DNA of 64,000 nt, from NCBI RefSeq assembly GCF_001580615.1, contig NZ_LHZC01000056.1:186001-250000 (forward strand). The letters are read 5' to 3'. Shown here piece by piece: positions 19,947 through 29,093 of this stretch. Numbering within the stretch: position 1 is the stretch's first letter; each line of letters starts with the position of its first letter. A model generated the notes under the pieces. The model was not told where the DNA came from, ran no database searches, and worked only from the letters and a program-made list of their open reading frames with translations. Made by a program: the position numbers and the translations under genes. The stretch is from Acetobacter malorum. Lineage in GTDB: Bacteria > Pseudomonadota > Alphaproteobacteria > Acetobacterales > Acetobacteraceae.

Positions 19947-20807
19947 ATGCTCGATAAATCTAATCTAGATCTGCAACACCTTCGGTCTTTCCTGGCTGTC
20001 GCAGAGACGCTCCACTTTACATCTGCGGCTCATCGCCGGGGCGTTAGTCAATCGACCATAAGCCTGCACATCAGCCGCCTGGAAGAAGCGCTCGGCATTT
20101 CCCTTCTTTCGCGCTCAACGAAAGTGGTCGAACTCACCAGTTCGGGGCATACTCTTATCCGTCTGGCACAAGACGCCCTTCAATCTCATGACAGAATTTT
20201 TCAACTCTCAGAAAAACTCGAAACACAGACTCAAATAAGACTGGGGTTAACAGAAGATCTTATTCTTTCAGACCTTCCTTTATTACTTAGAAATTTTAGA
20301 AAACAGAACAACAAAACTCAGGTCAGTCTTATCACAGGATTAAGCCACCAATTACGCGACCGACTTGGAACCGGGGATATTGACCTCATGTTTGGCATGC
20401 AGGCTCCTCACGAAACGCATGGCACCTTACTCTGGCAAGAAACTCTGAAATGGTACATGCACCCTGAAGAAATTCTCGATAAGGAAAAGTCCATACCTCT
20501 TGTGGTTTTTCCAGAAGGAAGTGTTACCCGCCGCATAGCACTCGAAACCCTTAATCGACACAAAATCCGTTGGCATATTGCATTTTGTAGCGACAGCCTC
20601 AGCGCTCTGCTTGGAGCAGTAAAAGCAGGCTACGGCTGCACGCTGCAACCCGGCTTTCTCCAGCGGAGCGCCCTTGCCTCTCCTATCGTTATCCCAGACT
20701 TACCCGAAGCATTGCCTGTTGGTTTTGTCGCACTGAACAACAAACAAGAGTTCAGTTCCCTTGAAAATATGCTGATCCAGGCAACAAAAGATGCCTTTCC
20801 AGGCTGA
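19947..20807 (+). CDS. LysR-type transcriptional regulator
   Basis: 286 residues from ATG 19947 (MLDKSNLDLQHLRSFLAVAE); an ATG-like codon at 19932 is in frame. The helix-turn-helix is canonical (RRGVSQSTISLHISRLEEAL, then SSGHTLIRLA). The effector-binding half is relatively short and ends near ALPVGFVALN. It lies 26 bp before the OprB-like porin gene on the same strand, so it may be co-transcribed with or directly regulate the porin-carrier-transferase operon. The codon usage looks A/T-richer than in the downstream genes. Confidence 0.92.
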   Translation: MLDKSNLDLQHLRSFLAVAETLHFTSAAHRRGVSQSTISLHISRLEEALGISLLSRSTKVVELTSSGHTLIRLAQDALQSHDRIFQLSEKLETQTQIRLGLTEDLILSDLPLLLRNFRKQNNKTQVSLITGLSHQLRDRLGTGDIDLMFGMQAPHETHGTLLWQETLKWYMHPEEILDKEKSIPLVVFPEGSVTRRIALETLNRHKIRWHIAFCSDSLSALLGAVKAGYGCTLQPGFLQRSALASPIVIPDLPEALPVGFVALNNKQEFSSLENMLIQATKDAFPG

Positions 20808-20833
20808 AGTCAGCACATAAAAACAGGCCCGCC

Positions 20834-22402
20834 ATGATCTTGTTCAAGAAAATTCCCAGCCCACTTTGTTTTGGCTTGCTCCTCGTTGGTGCTGTTCTTC
20901 AGATGCCCCGCCCCGCTTCTGCGTCCCTCGCTGAGGGTGACACCACAACAGCCCCTAACGTCGTGGTGCACGGGAAAAATTCGGATAATGGACAGGCACG
21001 CAGCATGACGGATCCTTCCGTGCCCGCGTATGTTCCGTCCATCAACACCCCGGGAGGTGTTCCATCCACTCCCTCCGCCAATAGTGCACATTCGACTGCT
21101 CCCCAGCCCTATCTTTTTTCCATGCATACACAACCTGTTATGTCTGCTGGGAAATACCTCTCTAAAAATGGTATCTACATTACCGGCTGGAATGTTTCCG
21201 AATATTCTGGTGTTCCTGCCGGCGGCATAAAACATGGTTCCTTCTTCAATAATTTTGCAGGGATTGGGCTGGATCTGGATATGCAGCGCATTGCGCATAT
21301 CCCGGGTGCAAAAATCCATTTTCTGGCAGATGATGTTGCCGGTCAGGGACGCGCAGGCGGAGCGACCGGTTCCAGTTGGGGGTTTGTTTCCTATTATGGA
21401 AACCACAATGGTTTTCAGGTCAGAGAATTTACGTGGGATCAGGCTCTTTTTAACAACCGCCTTTTTATTCTGGCAGGCCGTTCCATGCCCAAAGGCGGCG
21501 AGTTTGACGGGTCTGAACTCTACTGCATGTTCCCGTCTTTCCTTTGTTCTGTGCCAACTACCCTCACAGTCAACGGCTCCATGCCGTCCTTTGTCACGTC
21601 CTCATGGGGCACACGTTTCCTCTATAAACCCACAGAAAAAACTTACATTAAGACAGGGATCTGGGAAGCCGAGCCTTGGTTAAAAGCCAGCAACCATAAT
21701 AGCTGGCCCGGCCCGGACTGGGGTTTTGATAAAGCCGAAGGCGAATACATCCCGACTGAGGCAGGCTACCGCACAAACTTCACCAATGACCTCTATCCCC
21801 GCGCTTATGATCTCGGGTTTGTTTACGATACCGCCAGCTATTCTGACCCGCTCTACAACAACCATGGCCAGTCTCGCCCTCTGTATGGAGGAACGGCCAT
21901 GAACCGCCGTGGCCGTACACAGCTCTACCTTCAGGCGCAGCAGATGATCTGGAAGCCAGATGAACATGGAACCAGAGGTCTGATCCTTTTTGGCGCGGCT
22001 AACCTCATGACATCAGGGAACGCCGCCATCAAAGATGGTTTCGTCGCTGGTCTGTTTGACTGGGGTCCCTTTGCCAGCCGTCCTCGTGATTATTTTGGTC
22101 TGGTTGGTCAAAGCTTTATCTGGGACCATAGATTTGTTGAAGGCATGAACGATACACTCACCGCGCATGGTCACCATGCCAAATGGGCAAAACAGGAAAC
22201 CATGGTGGAAGTAAACTATGGCCTGAACATTGCCCCTGGCGTTATGTGCACACCCTATTTTGAATATATCTGGAACCCGGACCAGTTGGGACGCAAGACC
22301 ATTCTTCCCAACCTGAACACCGCAGTACAGGCCGGCATCATGATCAACGTCCAGTTCAGTCCAGCTTTTGGCCTCCCCACCCTGCATCGCACACGTAACT
22401 AG
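20834..22402 (+). CDS. Carbohydrate porin, OprB family
   Basis: 522 residues with a Sec signal peptide (FGLLLVGAVLQMPRPASA) and a low-complexity N-terminal linker rich in Pro and Ser. The body has OprB hallmarks: GIYITGWNVSEYSG early, GSLF-like FFNNFAGIGLDLDM, RLFILAGRSMPKG with a DGSELYC insertion, and the C-terminal VEVNYGLNIAPGVMCTPYFE segment. In acetic acid bacteria OprB-type porins admit sugars and small polar organics. It is the first transport gene of a five-gene same-strand set ending at 27480. Two Cys pairs in the eyelet region are unusual for porins. Confidence 0.85.
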   Translation: MILFKKIPSPLCFGLLLVGAVLQMPRPASASLAEGDTTTAPNVVVHGKNSDNGQARSMTDPSVPAYVPSINTPGGVPSTPSANSAHSTAPQPYLFSMHTQPVMSAGKYLSKNGIYITGWNVSEYSGVPAGGIKHGSFFNNFAGIGLDLDMQRIAHIPGAKIHFLADDVAGQGRAGGATGSSWGFVSYYGNHNGFQVREFTWDQALFNNRLFILAGRSMPKGGEFDGSELYCMFPSFLCSVPTTLTVNGSMPSFVTSSWGTRFLYKPTEKTYIKTGIWEAEPWLKASNHNSWPGPDWGFDKAEGEYIPTEAGYRTNFTNDLYPRAYDLGFVYDTASYSDPLYNNHGQSRPLYGGTAMNRRGRTQLYLQAQQMIWKPDEHGTRGLILFGAANLMTSGNAAIKDGFVAGLFDWGPFASRPRDYFGLVGQSFIWDHRFVEGMNDTLTAHGHHAKWAKQETMVEVNYGLNIAPGVMCTPYFEYIWNPDQLGRKTILPNLNTAVQAGIMINVQFSPAFGLPTLHRTRN

Positions 22403-22449
22403 CCCGTAATGACCGAGCTACGCAGCAATTTCCAAAAAGGATACAGAAG

Positions 22450-23664
22450 ATGATCGCAGCAAAATGGCGGCAGATGATAGCCGGTCTGGTCTGCATGGGG
22501 GCCATTTCCTCCCCGCAATATGTATGGACCCTGTTTACGCCCGTTCTGAAAACAGATTTTAGCGCCAGTGCCGCAGCCTTGCAGGTTACCTTCTCCCTGC
22601 TGATTGTGCTGCAAACCCTGTTCTCGCCCATCCAGGGCTGGATTGCGCGTCATGTCCTGCCGCGTAACCTGATTATTGCGGGCATTGTTCTGACTGGCTT
22701 CAGCTGGGTTGCCTCAGCGCAGGTCCATTCTCTCACCATGCTTTACCTGACCTATGGTGGACTAGGCGGCATTGGCACCGGTATTGTTTATGTAGGTGTC
22801 GTTTCGCTCCTCATGCAGTGGTTTCCTAAAAACCGGGGCATGGCAGCCGGGGCTGCTGCCGCAGGTTATGGCATGGGGGCCATGCTTACCACATTCCCCA
22901 TCTCTCATCTTCTGGCTGCGTCTGACTGGCGGAACACCATGACGGTGTTTGGCATCATCATGGCCGTTGTAGGCGTTGTCGCAGCCTGCTTCCTGAAAAC
23001 ACCGGAAAGCGCCGCCTCCACCGACACTTCTTCTGCAAGCACGGGATATCTGACCGCTTACGTCGTAAAGACCCCACTCTTCTGGCTGATGTTTTTTATG
23101 ATGGCGACCATGGCCACATCAGGCCTGATGGTTACCTCTCAGCTCGCCCAGATTGCGACAGATTTTGGCGTAGCACACCTTACTATTCTGGGAATGGCCG
23201 CTCTCCCGCTGGCTATGACGCTCGACCGCATTGCCAATGGCGTCACACGCCCGTTGTTTGGCTGGGTTTCCGACCATCTGGGGCGGGAGCAGACTATGGC
23301 TTTCGCTTTCTCTCTTGAGGCAATTGCCCTGACATGCTGGCTCGCTCTGGCCAATCACCCTGTCGCTTTTGTGCTGCTTTCCGGCATCGTCTTCCTCGGC
23401 TGGGGTGAAATTTTCTCGCTTTTCCCTGCCACACTCACCGATACGTTCGGCACACGTGATGCCTCCCGCAATTACGGACTGCTCTACATGGCACAGGGCG
23501 TGGGGGCAGTCTTTGGAGGCCCACTGGCAGCGTGGCTGCATCAGGCCAGTGGCAACTGGCATCCGGTCTTCGCACTGGCCATTGGAGGCGATCTGCTGAC
23601 AGCCGTTCTGGCTCTTGCCGTTCTGCGCCCCATGCGCCGCCGTTTTATGCAGCGTGCGTCCTGA
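22450..23664 (+). CDS. Major facilitator superfamily transporter (oxalate/formate antiporter-like)
   Basis: 404 residues, about 12 hydrophobic segments. The N-half segment YLTYGGLGGIGTGIVYVGVV followed by MQWFPKNRGMAAGAAAAGYG matches the OxlT/monocarboxylate branch of MFS (motif G-x-G-x-G plus WFPxxRGxAxG). The C-half has FGWVSDHLGRE, the cytoplasmic 8-9 loop. It probably moves a carboxylate, exchanging or co-transporting protons. Its stop overlaps the next start (ATGA at 23664), so it is coupled to the BASS-type carrier. Confidence 0.88.
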   Translation: MIAAKWRQMIAGLVCMGAISSPQYVWTLFTPVLKTDFSASAAALQVTFSLLIVLQTLFSPIQGWIARHVLPRNLIIAGIVLTGFSWVASAQVHSLTMLYLTYGGLGGIGTGIVYVGVVSLLMQWFPKNRGMAAGAAAAGYGMGAMLTTFPISHLLAASDWRNTMTVFGIIMAVVGVVAACFLKTPESAASTDTSSASTGYLTAYVVKTPLFWLMFFMMATMATSGLMVTSQLAQIATDFGVAHLTILGMAALPLAMTLDRIANGVTRPLFGWVSDHLGREQTMAFAFSLEAIALTCWLALANHPVAFVLLSGIVFLGWGEIFSLFPATLTDTFGTRDASRNYGLLYMAQGVGAVFGGPLAAWLHQASGNWHPVFALAIGGDLLTAVLALAVLRPMRRRFMQRAS

Positions 23665-24620
23665 TGCGTAAAATCGACCCTTTTCTGACAGCTCTTATTT
23701 GTGCCGTCCTTCTGGCGACAGTTCTTCCGTGCAAAGGAAACGCTACTCTCATTCTGGAATATGTGACCGATGCCTGCATCATGGTCATGTTCTTTATGCA
23801 GGGTATCAAACTTGAGCGGCGCGCCATTCTGGAAAATATGCGGAACTGGAAATTGCAGGGGCTAGTACTGGCATGCACTTTCCTGCTTTTTCCCCTCCTC
23901 GGGGTTTCGCTCCATGCTCTGGCGCCGGGCCTGCTGGACAGCAATACATGGCTGGGCGTGCTGTTTTTGTGCTGCCTGCCCTCTACGGTTCAGTCCTCTA
24001 TTGCCCTGACGTCCCTCGCCAACGGGAATGTGGCGGCCTCCATCTGCGCAGCAACGCTCTCCAATATTGCAGGCATCTTCATCACACCGGTTCTCGTTTC
24101 AGTGGTTCTACACACGCAGGGTGTATGGTCTGCCCAGGCCATCACAGATATTGCAGTGCAGCTTCTGCTTCCCTTTGTGGCTGGCCAGCTCTTTCAGTCC
24201 GTTTTGCACAAATGGGTACACCGCAACAAAAAGATCATTTCCATAACAGACCGCTCTTCTATCCTGCTTGTCGTATATACAGCGTTCAGTCATGCCGTTG
24301 TGGAGGGCATCTGGTCCAAGCTGGACTTGCAGAGCATTCTCTCTCTGGTGGCCATAGATGTCGGGCTGCTGCTGCTTGTGTTGCTGATCACACTGCTGCT
24401 CGGAAAAGCCTGCGGTTTTCCTTCTCGCGATGAAGTCTCCCTCATTCTGTGCGGATCCAAAAAATCACTTGCTTCGGGCGTGCCTATGGCAAACGTCCTC
24501 TTTCCGGCCTCTATCGCAGGTTTCATTATCCTGCCGCTGATCCTGTATCATCAGATCCAGCTTTTTCTCTGCACACTCATTGCGCGCCATTATCACACCA
24601 AACATTCTTCGGACGTCTAA
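23664..24620 (+). CDS. Bile acid:sodium symporter family carrier
   Basis: 318 residues from ATG 23664 overlapping the MFS stop. About nine to ten membrane segments. The start RKIDPFLTALICAVLLATVL, the segment ACIMVMFFMQGIKLE, and LCCLPSTVQSSIALTSLANG with the crossover motif in segment 4 place it in the SBF-like/YfeH-type branch. These carriers take up organic anions, often with Na+. It is coupled to the gamma-glutamyltransferase gene by another overlap (TAATG at 24618-24622), which suggests that the carriers and enzyme act on the same compound. Confidence 0.88.
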   Translation: MRKIDPFLTALICAVLLATVLPCKGNATLILEYVTDACIMVMFFMQGIKLERRAILENMRNWKLQGLVLACTFLLFPLLGVSLHALAPGLLDSNTWLGVLFLCCLPSTVQSSIALTSLANGNVAASICAATLSNIAGIFITPVLVSVVLHTQGVWSAQAITDIAVQLLLPFVAGQLFQSVLHKWVHRNKKIISITDRSSILLVVYTAFSHAVVEGIWSKLDLQSILSLVAIDVGLLLLVLLITLLLGKACGFPSRDEVSLILCGSKKSLASGVPMANVLFPASIAGFIILPLILYHQIQLFLCTLIARHYHTKHSSDV

Positions 24621-26212
24621 TGCTGCATACATTTCATGCTACGCGGGGAATGGTGACCTCGCCGCATCATCTCGCAAGTCAGGCCGGGCTTGATATTCTG
24701 AAAAAAGGCGGCACAGCGCTGGAAGCCATAGTTGCCACAGCGGCGACTCTTTCTGCCGTTTATCCGCATATGACAGGACTTGGCGGGGATGCTTTCTGGC
24801 TCGTTTCTTATCCAGATGGCCGCACCTGCGTTATTGATGCCTGTGGCGCTGCTGCTGCCAAGGCCAACCTCGCTCTCTATCAGGACGCTGGTCATACTGA
24901 AATTCCATGGCGTGGAGGCCTTGCCGCCAACAGTATGGCAGGCGCGGTTTCAGGCTGGCAGGAAGCCCTACGCCAGAGCGCGGCAATAAAGCCCGGTCTT
25001 TCTCTATCAGAGTTGCTAAAGGACGCCATTTACTACGCTGAGGCAGGTTATGCTGTTTCAGATAGTGAAGCCGCACTTCTCCACACAAAGAAAGCCGAAC
25101 TGGCTCACAATCAGGCTTTCATATCCGCTTATGCTGGGGGAGACGCACTGGTGCGCCAGGGAGAAATCCGCCGAAACCCGGCATTAGCACGGACTTTACA
25201 GCATCTGGCGGCGGATGGGCTGGACAGTTTTTATACCGGCCGCATCGCGCAAGCCTTGGCTCATGACCTCCAGCAGGCAGGAAGTCCCCTGAGCATTGAA
25301 GATTTTACAAGCCACAGAGCGATACTTACCGCGCCGTTGCAAGCCCACATTCACGGAGCAAAACTCTACAATACGCCGCCCCCCACACAAGGCGTTGCTT
25401 CACTCGCCATTCTCAAACTGTTCGACCAGCTTCATGCACCCGACGCAGAAAGTTTTGCCCATATCCATGGACTGCTGGAAGCCACCAAAAAGGCTTTCCT
25501 CTTCCGCAATGCGCATGTCGGGGATCCTGCCTTCATGACGGCGTGTGCACAGAGCTTCCTGAATGATGCAGCGCAGATGAAAAACCTTGCAAGCAGTATC
25601 GATATGAAACGCGCCATGCCCTGGCCTGCGCCCTCCCAGCAAGGAGACACCACATGGATGGGGGCCATTGATTCAAATGGCGTTGCTGTCAGTATGATAC
25701 AGAGCCTGTATTTTGAATTTGGCTCTGGCGTGTTCCTGCCAGAAACAGGACTTATCTGGCAAAATCGCGGCTCGTCCTTCCGTCTGGCAGAAGAAGGCTG
25801 GAATACGCTTAAACCCGGACGGAAACCATTCCATACCCTCAACCCCGCCATGGCCCGCTTTGATGATGGCCGGGCCATGGTTTACGGCACGATGGGAGGA
25901 GAAGGACAACCACAAACACAGGCCGCCATTTTTACACGGTATGCTCGCTATGGTATTCCACTCCAGCAGGCTGTCACGGCACCGCGGTGGCTGCTGGGCC
26001 GAACATGGGGAGCAGAAAGTGTCTCTCTCAAAATGGAGTGTAATTTTTCCGAGCTCCTCATCCAGCAATTGAAGCAGGCAGGGCATGATGTAGAACTTGT
26101 CTCGCCCTTTTCCTCCATGATGGGTCATGCGGGTGCCCTCGTCCGCCACAGTAACGGTATGATAGAAGGAGCCGCAGACCCCAGAAGCGATGGTTGTGTT
26201 GCTGCATTTTGA
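24620..26212 (+). CDS. Gamma-glutamyltransferase family protein, no evident signal peptide
   Basis: 530 residues from ATG 24620. The family start RGMVTSPHHLASQAGLDILK, the PHMTGLGGDAF oxyanion region and the autoprocessing site GDTTW with candidate nucleophile Thr344 (Thr391 in E. coli, TTHY) are all present. A C-terminal YGTMGGEGQPQ segment matches the glutamate-binding GGS-type loop. Classical enzymes are exported; this one starts directly at the mature fold, so it is probably cytoplasmic. Such members hydrolyse gamma-glutamyl amides or related amides and lactams. Gene overlap with two carriers suggests that it processes an imported gamma-glutamyl compound or acylated amino acid. Confidence 0.85.
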   Translation: MLHTFHATRGMVTSPHHLASQAGLDILKKGGTALEAIVATAATLSAVYPHMTGLGGDAFWLVSYPDGRTCVIDACGAAAAKANLALYQDAGHTEIPWRGGLAANSMAGAVSGWQEALRQSAAIKPGLSLSELLKDAIYYAEAGYAVSDSEAALLHTKKAELAHNQAFISAYAGGDALVRQGEIRRNPALARTLQHLAADGLDSFYTGRIAQALAHDLQQAGSPLSIEDFTSHRAILTAPLQAHIHGAKLYNTPPPTQGVASLAILKLFDQLHAPDAESFAHIHGLLEATKKAFLFRNAHVGDPAFMTACAQSFLNDAAQMKNLASSIDMKRAMPWPAPSQQGDTTWMGAIDSNGVAVSMIQSLYFEFGSGVFLPETGLIWQNRGSSFRLAEEGWNTLKPGRKPFHTLNPAMARFDDGRAMVYGTMGGEGQPQTQAAIFTRYARYGIPLQQAVTAPRWLLGRTWGAESVSLKMECNFSELLIQQLKQAGHDVELVSPFSSMMGHAGALVRHSNGMIEGAADPRSDGCVAAF

Positions 26213-26214
26213 TT

Positions 26215-27480
26215 ATGATTTCTGAAAAACTGCCTCTGTTTTTTAAAGCGTCACCTCGCAGAATGAGTGCTTTGCGGCGCTACGCTCTGCGCTTCTCCGT
26301 CGCCTGTGTGGGTGTATCACTGATCCACACACCAGCGGCGTTTGCGGGCACGATCCCAACTTTCAAGTTCGACGGCATCACTATCAAACCCTATGCGACT
26401 GATCAGTTGGATATAGGAGGCTTCCCCAAAACCAGCCAGCCCGCACCGGGCGTTGGAGCACGAGGCGGGCGCATTCGGAATGGCGCGCGCATTACCATTC
26501 ACGATCAGGTTGAACTCGGCGGCATCTGGGATTTCGGCCCGGCCCCCGGTGGACAGATGCGTCTTTTTGAAGGTCAGATCAGCTATATTGGACTGAAACC
26601 CTTTGTGTTCACAGCAGGTATTTTCAAACCGAGTTTTGGGCTTGAATCCATGCAGGCTCAAGGGGACACGGCTTTTATCGAACGTTCCAGCATTTCCACC
26701 ATTACCCGCAATATTGCGGCTGGCATTGAGCGGCAGGCTGTTCAAATAGAAGTACATGGCAAACGATACCATTTGGCGATCTCCGGCACCGCCGGAACCG
26801 CCGGTCCGGGAGAAAACGGTAACCAGCGGGCCCTTGTTTTCCGGCTGGTAGGTGTACCCATCCGCACGCAGGATCTGTTTTTCCATGTCGGGTTTTCAGG
26901 AGAGTGGGTCTTCAAAGTCGCTCATGGTCGCGGAGAGGGACCTGCGGCCACATTTTCCGATTACCCAGAAATGAATATTGGCCTGACATCCAAATATCTG
27001 AATACAGGAAAAATAGACCTCAGGAGCGTTGGGGCTTTTGGGCTGGAAGCGGCAGCGGCCTGGAAAGGGCTACTGTTCCAGGGGGAGGCTTATGAAATTA
27101 TTGCGAATAAAGCTGTAGAAAACACAACGCAAAAGCTGCATTTTTCAGGCTGGTATGCTCAGGCCAGTTACACACTGGTCGGAAAGCCGCGGAGCTGGAA
27201 ATCCAGAACGGCCGCTTTTTCTTCCCCGACATGCGCAAAAAATCAAAATTACCTTTGTAATGGGGTAGGACTTATTGAGGGCTCAGCACGATATTCAGAA
27301 GCCAATCTGAGGTCCGCTTCCGTTGATGGAGGGCAGCAGAAAGCATGGTCTGCCAATTTGAACTGGTGGCCCATGGATATTTTAAAAATTGCTTTGCAAT
27401 ATGAATATGGCACGATCAAAGGGGGCCGCATTCCAGAAAATTTCCATGCCGTTCTCTCCATGGTTCAAATCAAATTTTAA
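26215..27480 (+). CDS. Phosphate-selective-type porin (OprO/OprP-like)
   Basis: About 421 residues from ATG 26215, two bases after the previous stop. An inner ATG (26263) would give the neat signal peptide ALRRYALRFSVACVGVSLIH cleaved after AFA. The body has OprP-like features: FKFDGITIKPYATDQLDIGG, RNGARITI, GQISYIGLKPFVFTAGIFKP and FERSSISTITRNIA-type segments, ending in AVLSMVQIKF with terminal Phe. It would form a second outer-membrane channel for the same operon; anion or oligosaccharide preference is not visible. It ends the set; no clear terminator was found in 27481-27698, which holds only C- and G-tracts (near 27575 and 27643) without a good stem. Confidence 0.8.
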   Translation: MISEKLPLFFKASPRRMSALRRYALRFSVACVGVSLIHTPAAFAGTIPTFKFDGITIKPYATDQLDIGGFPKTSQPAPGVGARGGRIRNGARITIHDQVELGGIWDFGPAPGGQMRLFEGQISYIGLKPFVFTAGIFKPSFGLESMQAQGDTAFIERSSISTITRNIAAGIERQAVQIEVHGKRYHLAISGTAGTAGPGENGNQRALVFRLVGVPIRTQDLFFHVGFSGEWVFKVAHGRGEGPAATFSDYPEMNIGLTSKYLNTGKIDLRSVGAFGLEAAAAWKGLLFQGEAYEIIANKAVENTTQKLHFSGWYAQASYTLVGKPRSWKSRTAAFSSPTCAKNQNYLCNGVGLIEGSARYSEANLRSASVDGGQQKAWSANLNWWPMDILKIALQYEYGTIKGGRIPENFHAVLSMVQIKF

Positions 27481-27698
27481 CGGCTAGTTTGGAACCTTAA
27501 TTTTCATGGATTATTTCTAAAAACTTCTTAGGTTATTAGAGACGAATTAGGCAGGCTGTCTCTTGTATTACCCCTCCCCCTGATACCGACAAAACGGATC
27601 AACAACTGCTGAAGAGCCAATCATTTACCTCTGAAAAGAAATGAGGGGGATTATGTCGATCCGATACCCCCCACGCAACAACATTTTTCCCCGTGACG

Positions 27699-28961
27699 TT
27701 ACTTGCTTACCTCAACAGCAAAGACATACGTCGGGCCAAACATATTTGAACGGAAAATCACGTACTTTCCATCCGGCGTAAAATTAACGTTCGGCTCCAA
27801 ATGATAATTATGTTTGGACATATTGACCAATCGCTCAGCCCTGAACTTGCCTGGCTGAATGAGATGTTCACCTAAACTGCGATCATCCTTTACCAGTTCC
27901 GGATGAAACAAATAGAGCCACCTGGCTCCCGGTGCATCGCTGCCGTCGCCCGCAAACAGGCTCCCGTCAACTGACCTGTTAAAATGGATAGAGGATTCTT
28001 CCGGAGCGTAATGGAACCACGTTCTATCTCCATTTTCGACGTTATAGCTTGCAACGAATGAGATCATCCCTAAAGGTATATGAAGATCATACCATATGTT
28101 TTTTCCGTCATGGTCCCACCACTGGTGGCCACTGCCTTCCATCTTCATGATGCGTGGATCGATATGTTTATTTTCTGAACCATCGGTGCGAATGGTCCAC
28201 AGTTTTTCTACCTGTTGCCACTCCCCTTGATGAGCATACATGAGCAATGTCGGATCGGTGGGTGAAAACTGTAAATGGTCAATCCAGTCCGTGCTGGCAA
28301 ATACTGGTTTGATCTGACCTGTATGTAAATCTACGGTAAAGATAACCATCGGTAGCCTTGCAGCCAGACGTCTGCTCATCTTGGTCTTTTTGTCTAAAGG
28401 CTCTTCTGCTGTTGGGTGCGGTGCCACCTGCCCTGCCTGGCGTCCATTATAATCTTCGCCGTCTCCAACAATGTAGCTCCCTGCGCCCAGCGTTTCATCT
28501 GCATTAATGGAAAAAATGCCTGCACGCCGTGGTAGATCAGCTATTTTTCTCTGCTCACCCGTCTCGATGTTGGCAGCCCAGAGAGAGCCATAGTGTGAGT
28601 CACCTTTTAGCCCTTTGAAATAATAAACTGTTGCCGTTTTGTGTCCTACTACAACGGCTCCAGGCCCACCTCCAACTGGGCCTTTGACCAAAGGTTTGGC
28701 CGTAAACGTAGACAGGTTAATTACACCGATACCACGGTCTGCCGTCGTGTAAATCATCTGCTTACCGTCGGGTGTATAAGCATGAATGTTAAAATACAGA
28801 CTTGCAGATCCCGGCTCATCCGTGACCCGAATGACGCGATGACCTGTATCGGGATCAATCCACGATTTTGGGGGCGATTTTGCATCGGCAAAAGACAAAT
28901 CTGGCAACAGGCACAACGCCATAGCGCCGCAAAAAGCGCGAATCGAATATCGTTTGAGCAT
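27699..28961 (-). CDS. Oligogalacturonate lyase-like protein (PL22 beta-propeller), exported
   Basis: 420 residues from ATG 28961 (AAAGG seven bases upstream), with a signal peptide ending LSFADA. It has a seven-bladed propeller pattern with repeated WSxD-like strands. Segments typical of PL22 are DHLQFSPTDPTLLMYAHQGE, GHQWW and the late LEPNVNFTPDGKYVIF, where His and Gln residues hold the metal. PL22 enzymes split unsaturated digalacturonate; characterised ones are mostly cytoplasmic, so the signal peptide is notable. It faces away from the TonB receptor at 29094 across a shared control region. Pectin/oligogalacturonide use is the natural reading. Confidence 0.8.
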   Translation of the reverse strand: MLKRYSIRAFCGAMALCLLPDLSFADAKSPPKSWIDPDTGHRVIRVTDEPGSASLYFNIHAYTPDGKQMIYTTADRGIGVINLSTFTAKPLVKGPVGGGPGAVVVGHKTATVYYFKGLKGDSHYGSLWAANIETGEQRKIADLPRRAGIFSINADETLGAGSYIVGDGEDYNGRQAGQVAPHPTAEEPLDKKTKMSRRLAARLPMVIFTVDLHTGQIKPVFASTDWIDHLQFSPTDPTLLMYAHQGEWQQVEKLWTIRTDGSENKHIDPRIMKMEGSGHQWWDHDGKNIWYDLHIPLGMISFVASYNVENGDRTWFHYAPEESSIHFNRSVDGSLFAGDGSDAPGARWLYLFHPELVKDDRSLGEHLIQPGKFRAERLVNMSKHNYHLEPNVNFTPDGKYVIFRSNMFGPTYVFAVEVSK

Positions 28962-28980
28962 GGATAGGCCTTTTATTAAC

Positions 28981-28995
28981 ACTAACCTCGTTAGT
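28981..28995. promoter_or_regulatory. Candidate operator in the divergent pectin-gene region
   Basis: ACTAAC (28981-28986) and GTTAGT (28990-28995) form a perfect 6-bp inverted repeat around CTC, 20 bases upstream of the lyase-like gene. The intergenic stretch to 29093 is strongly A/T rich and must hold both divergent promoters. No local regulator gene is present, so the factor is unknown. Confidence 0.4.
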
Positions 28996-29093
28996 ACATT
29001 ATTATCAATAAAACACCATATTACGTTTTATTAAATATACCAACGAATAATATCGTGTGAATAAGGCCTTTCCTAATTCCACATTTTTAATCG

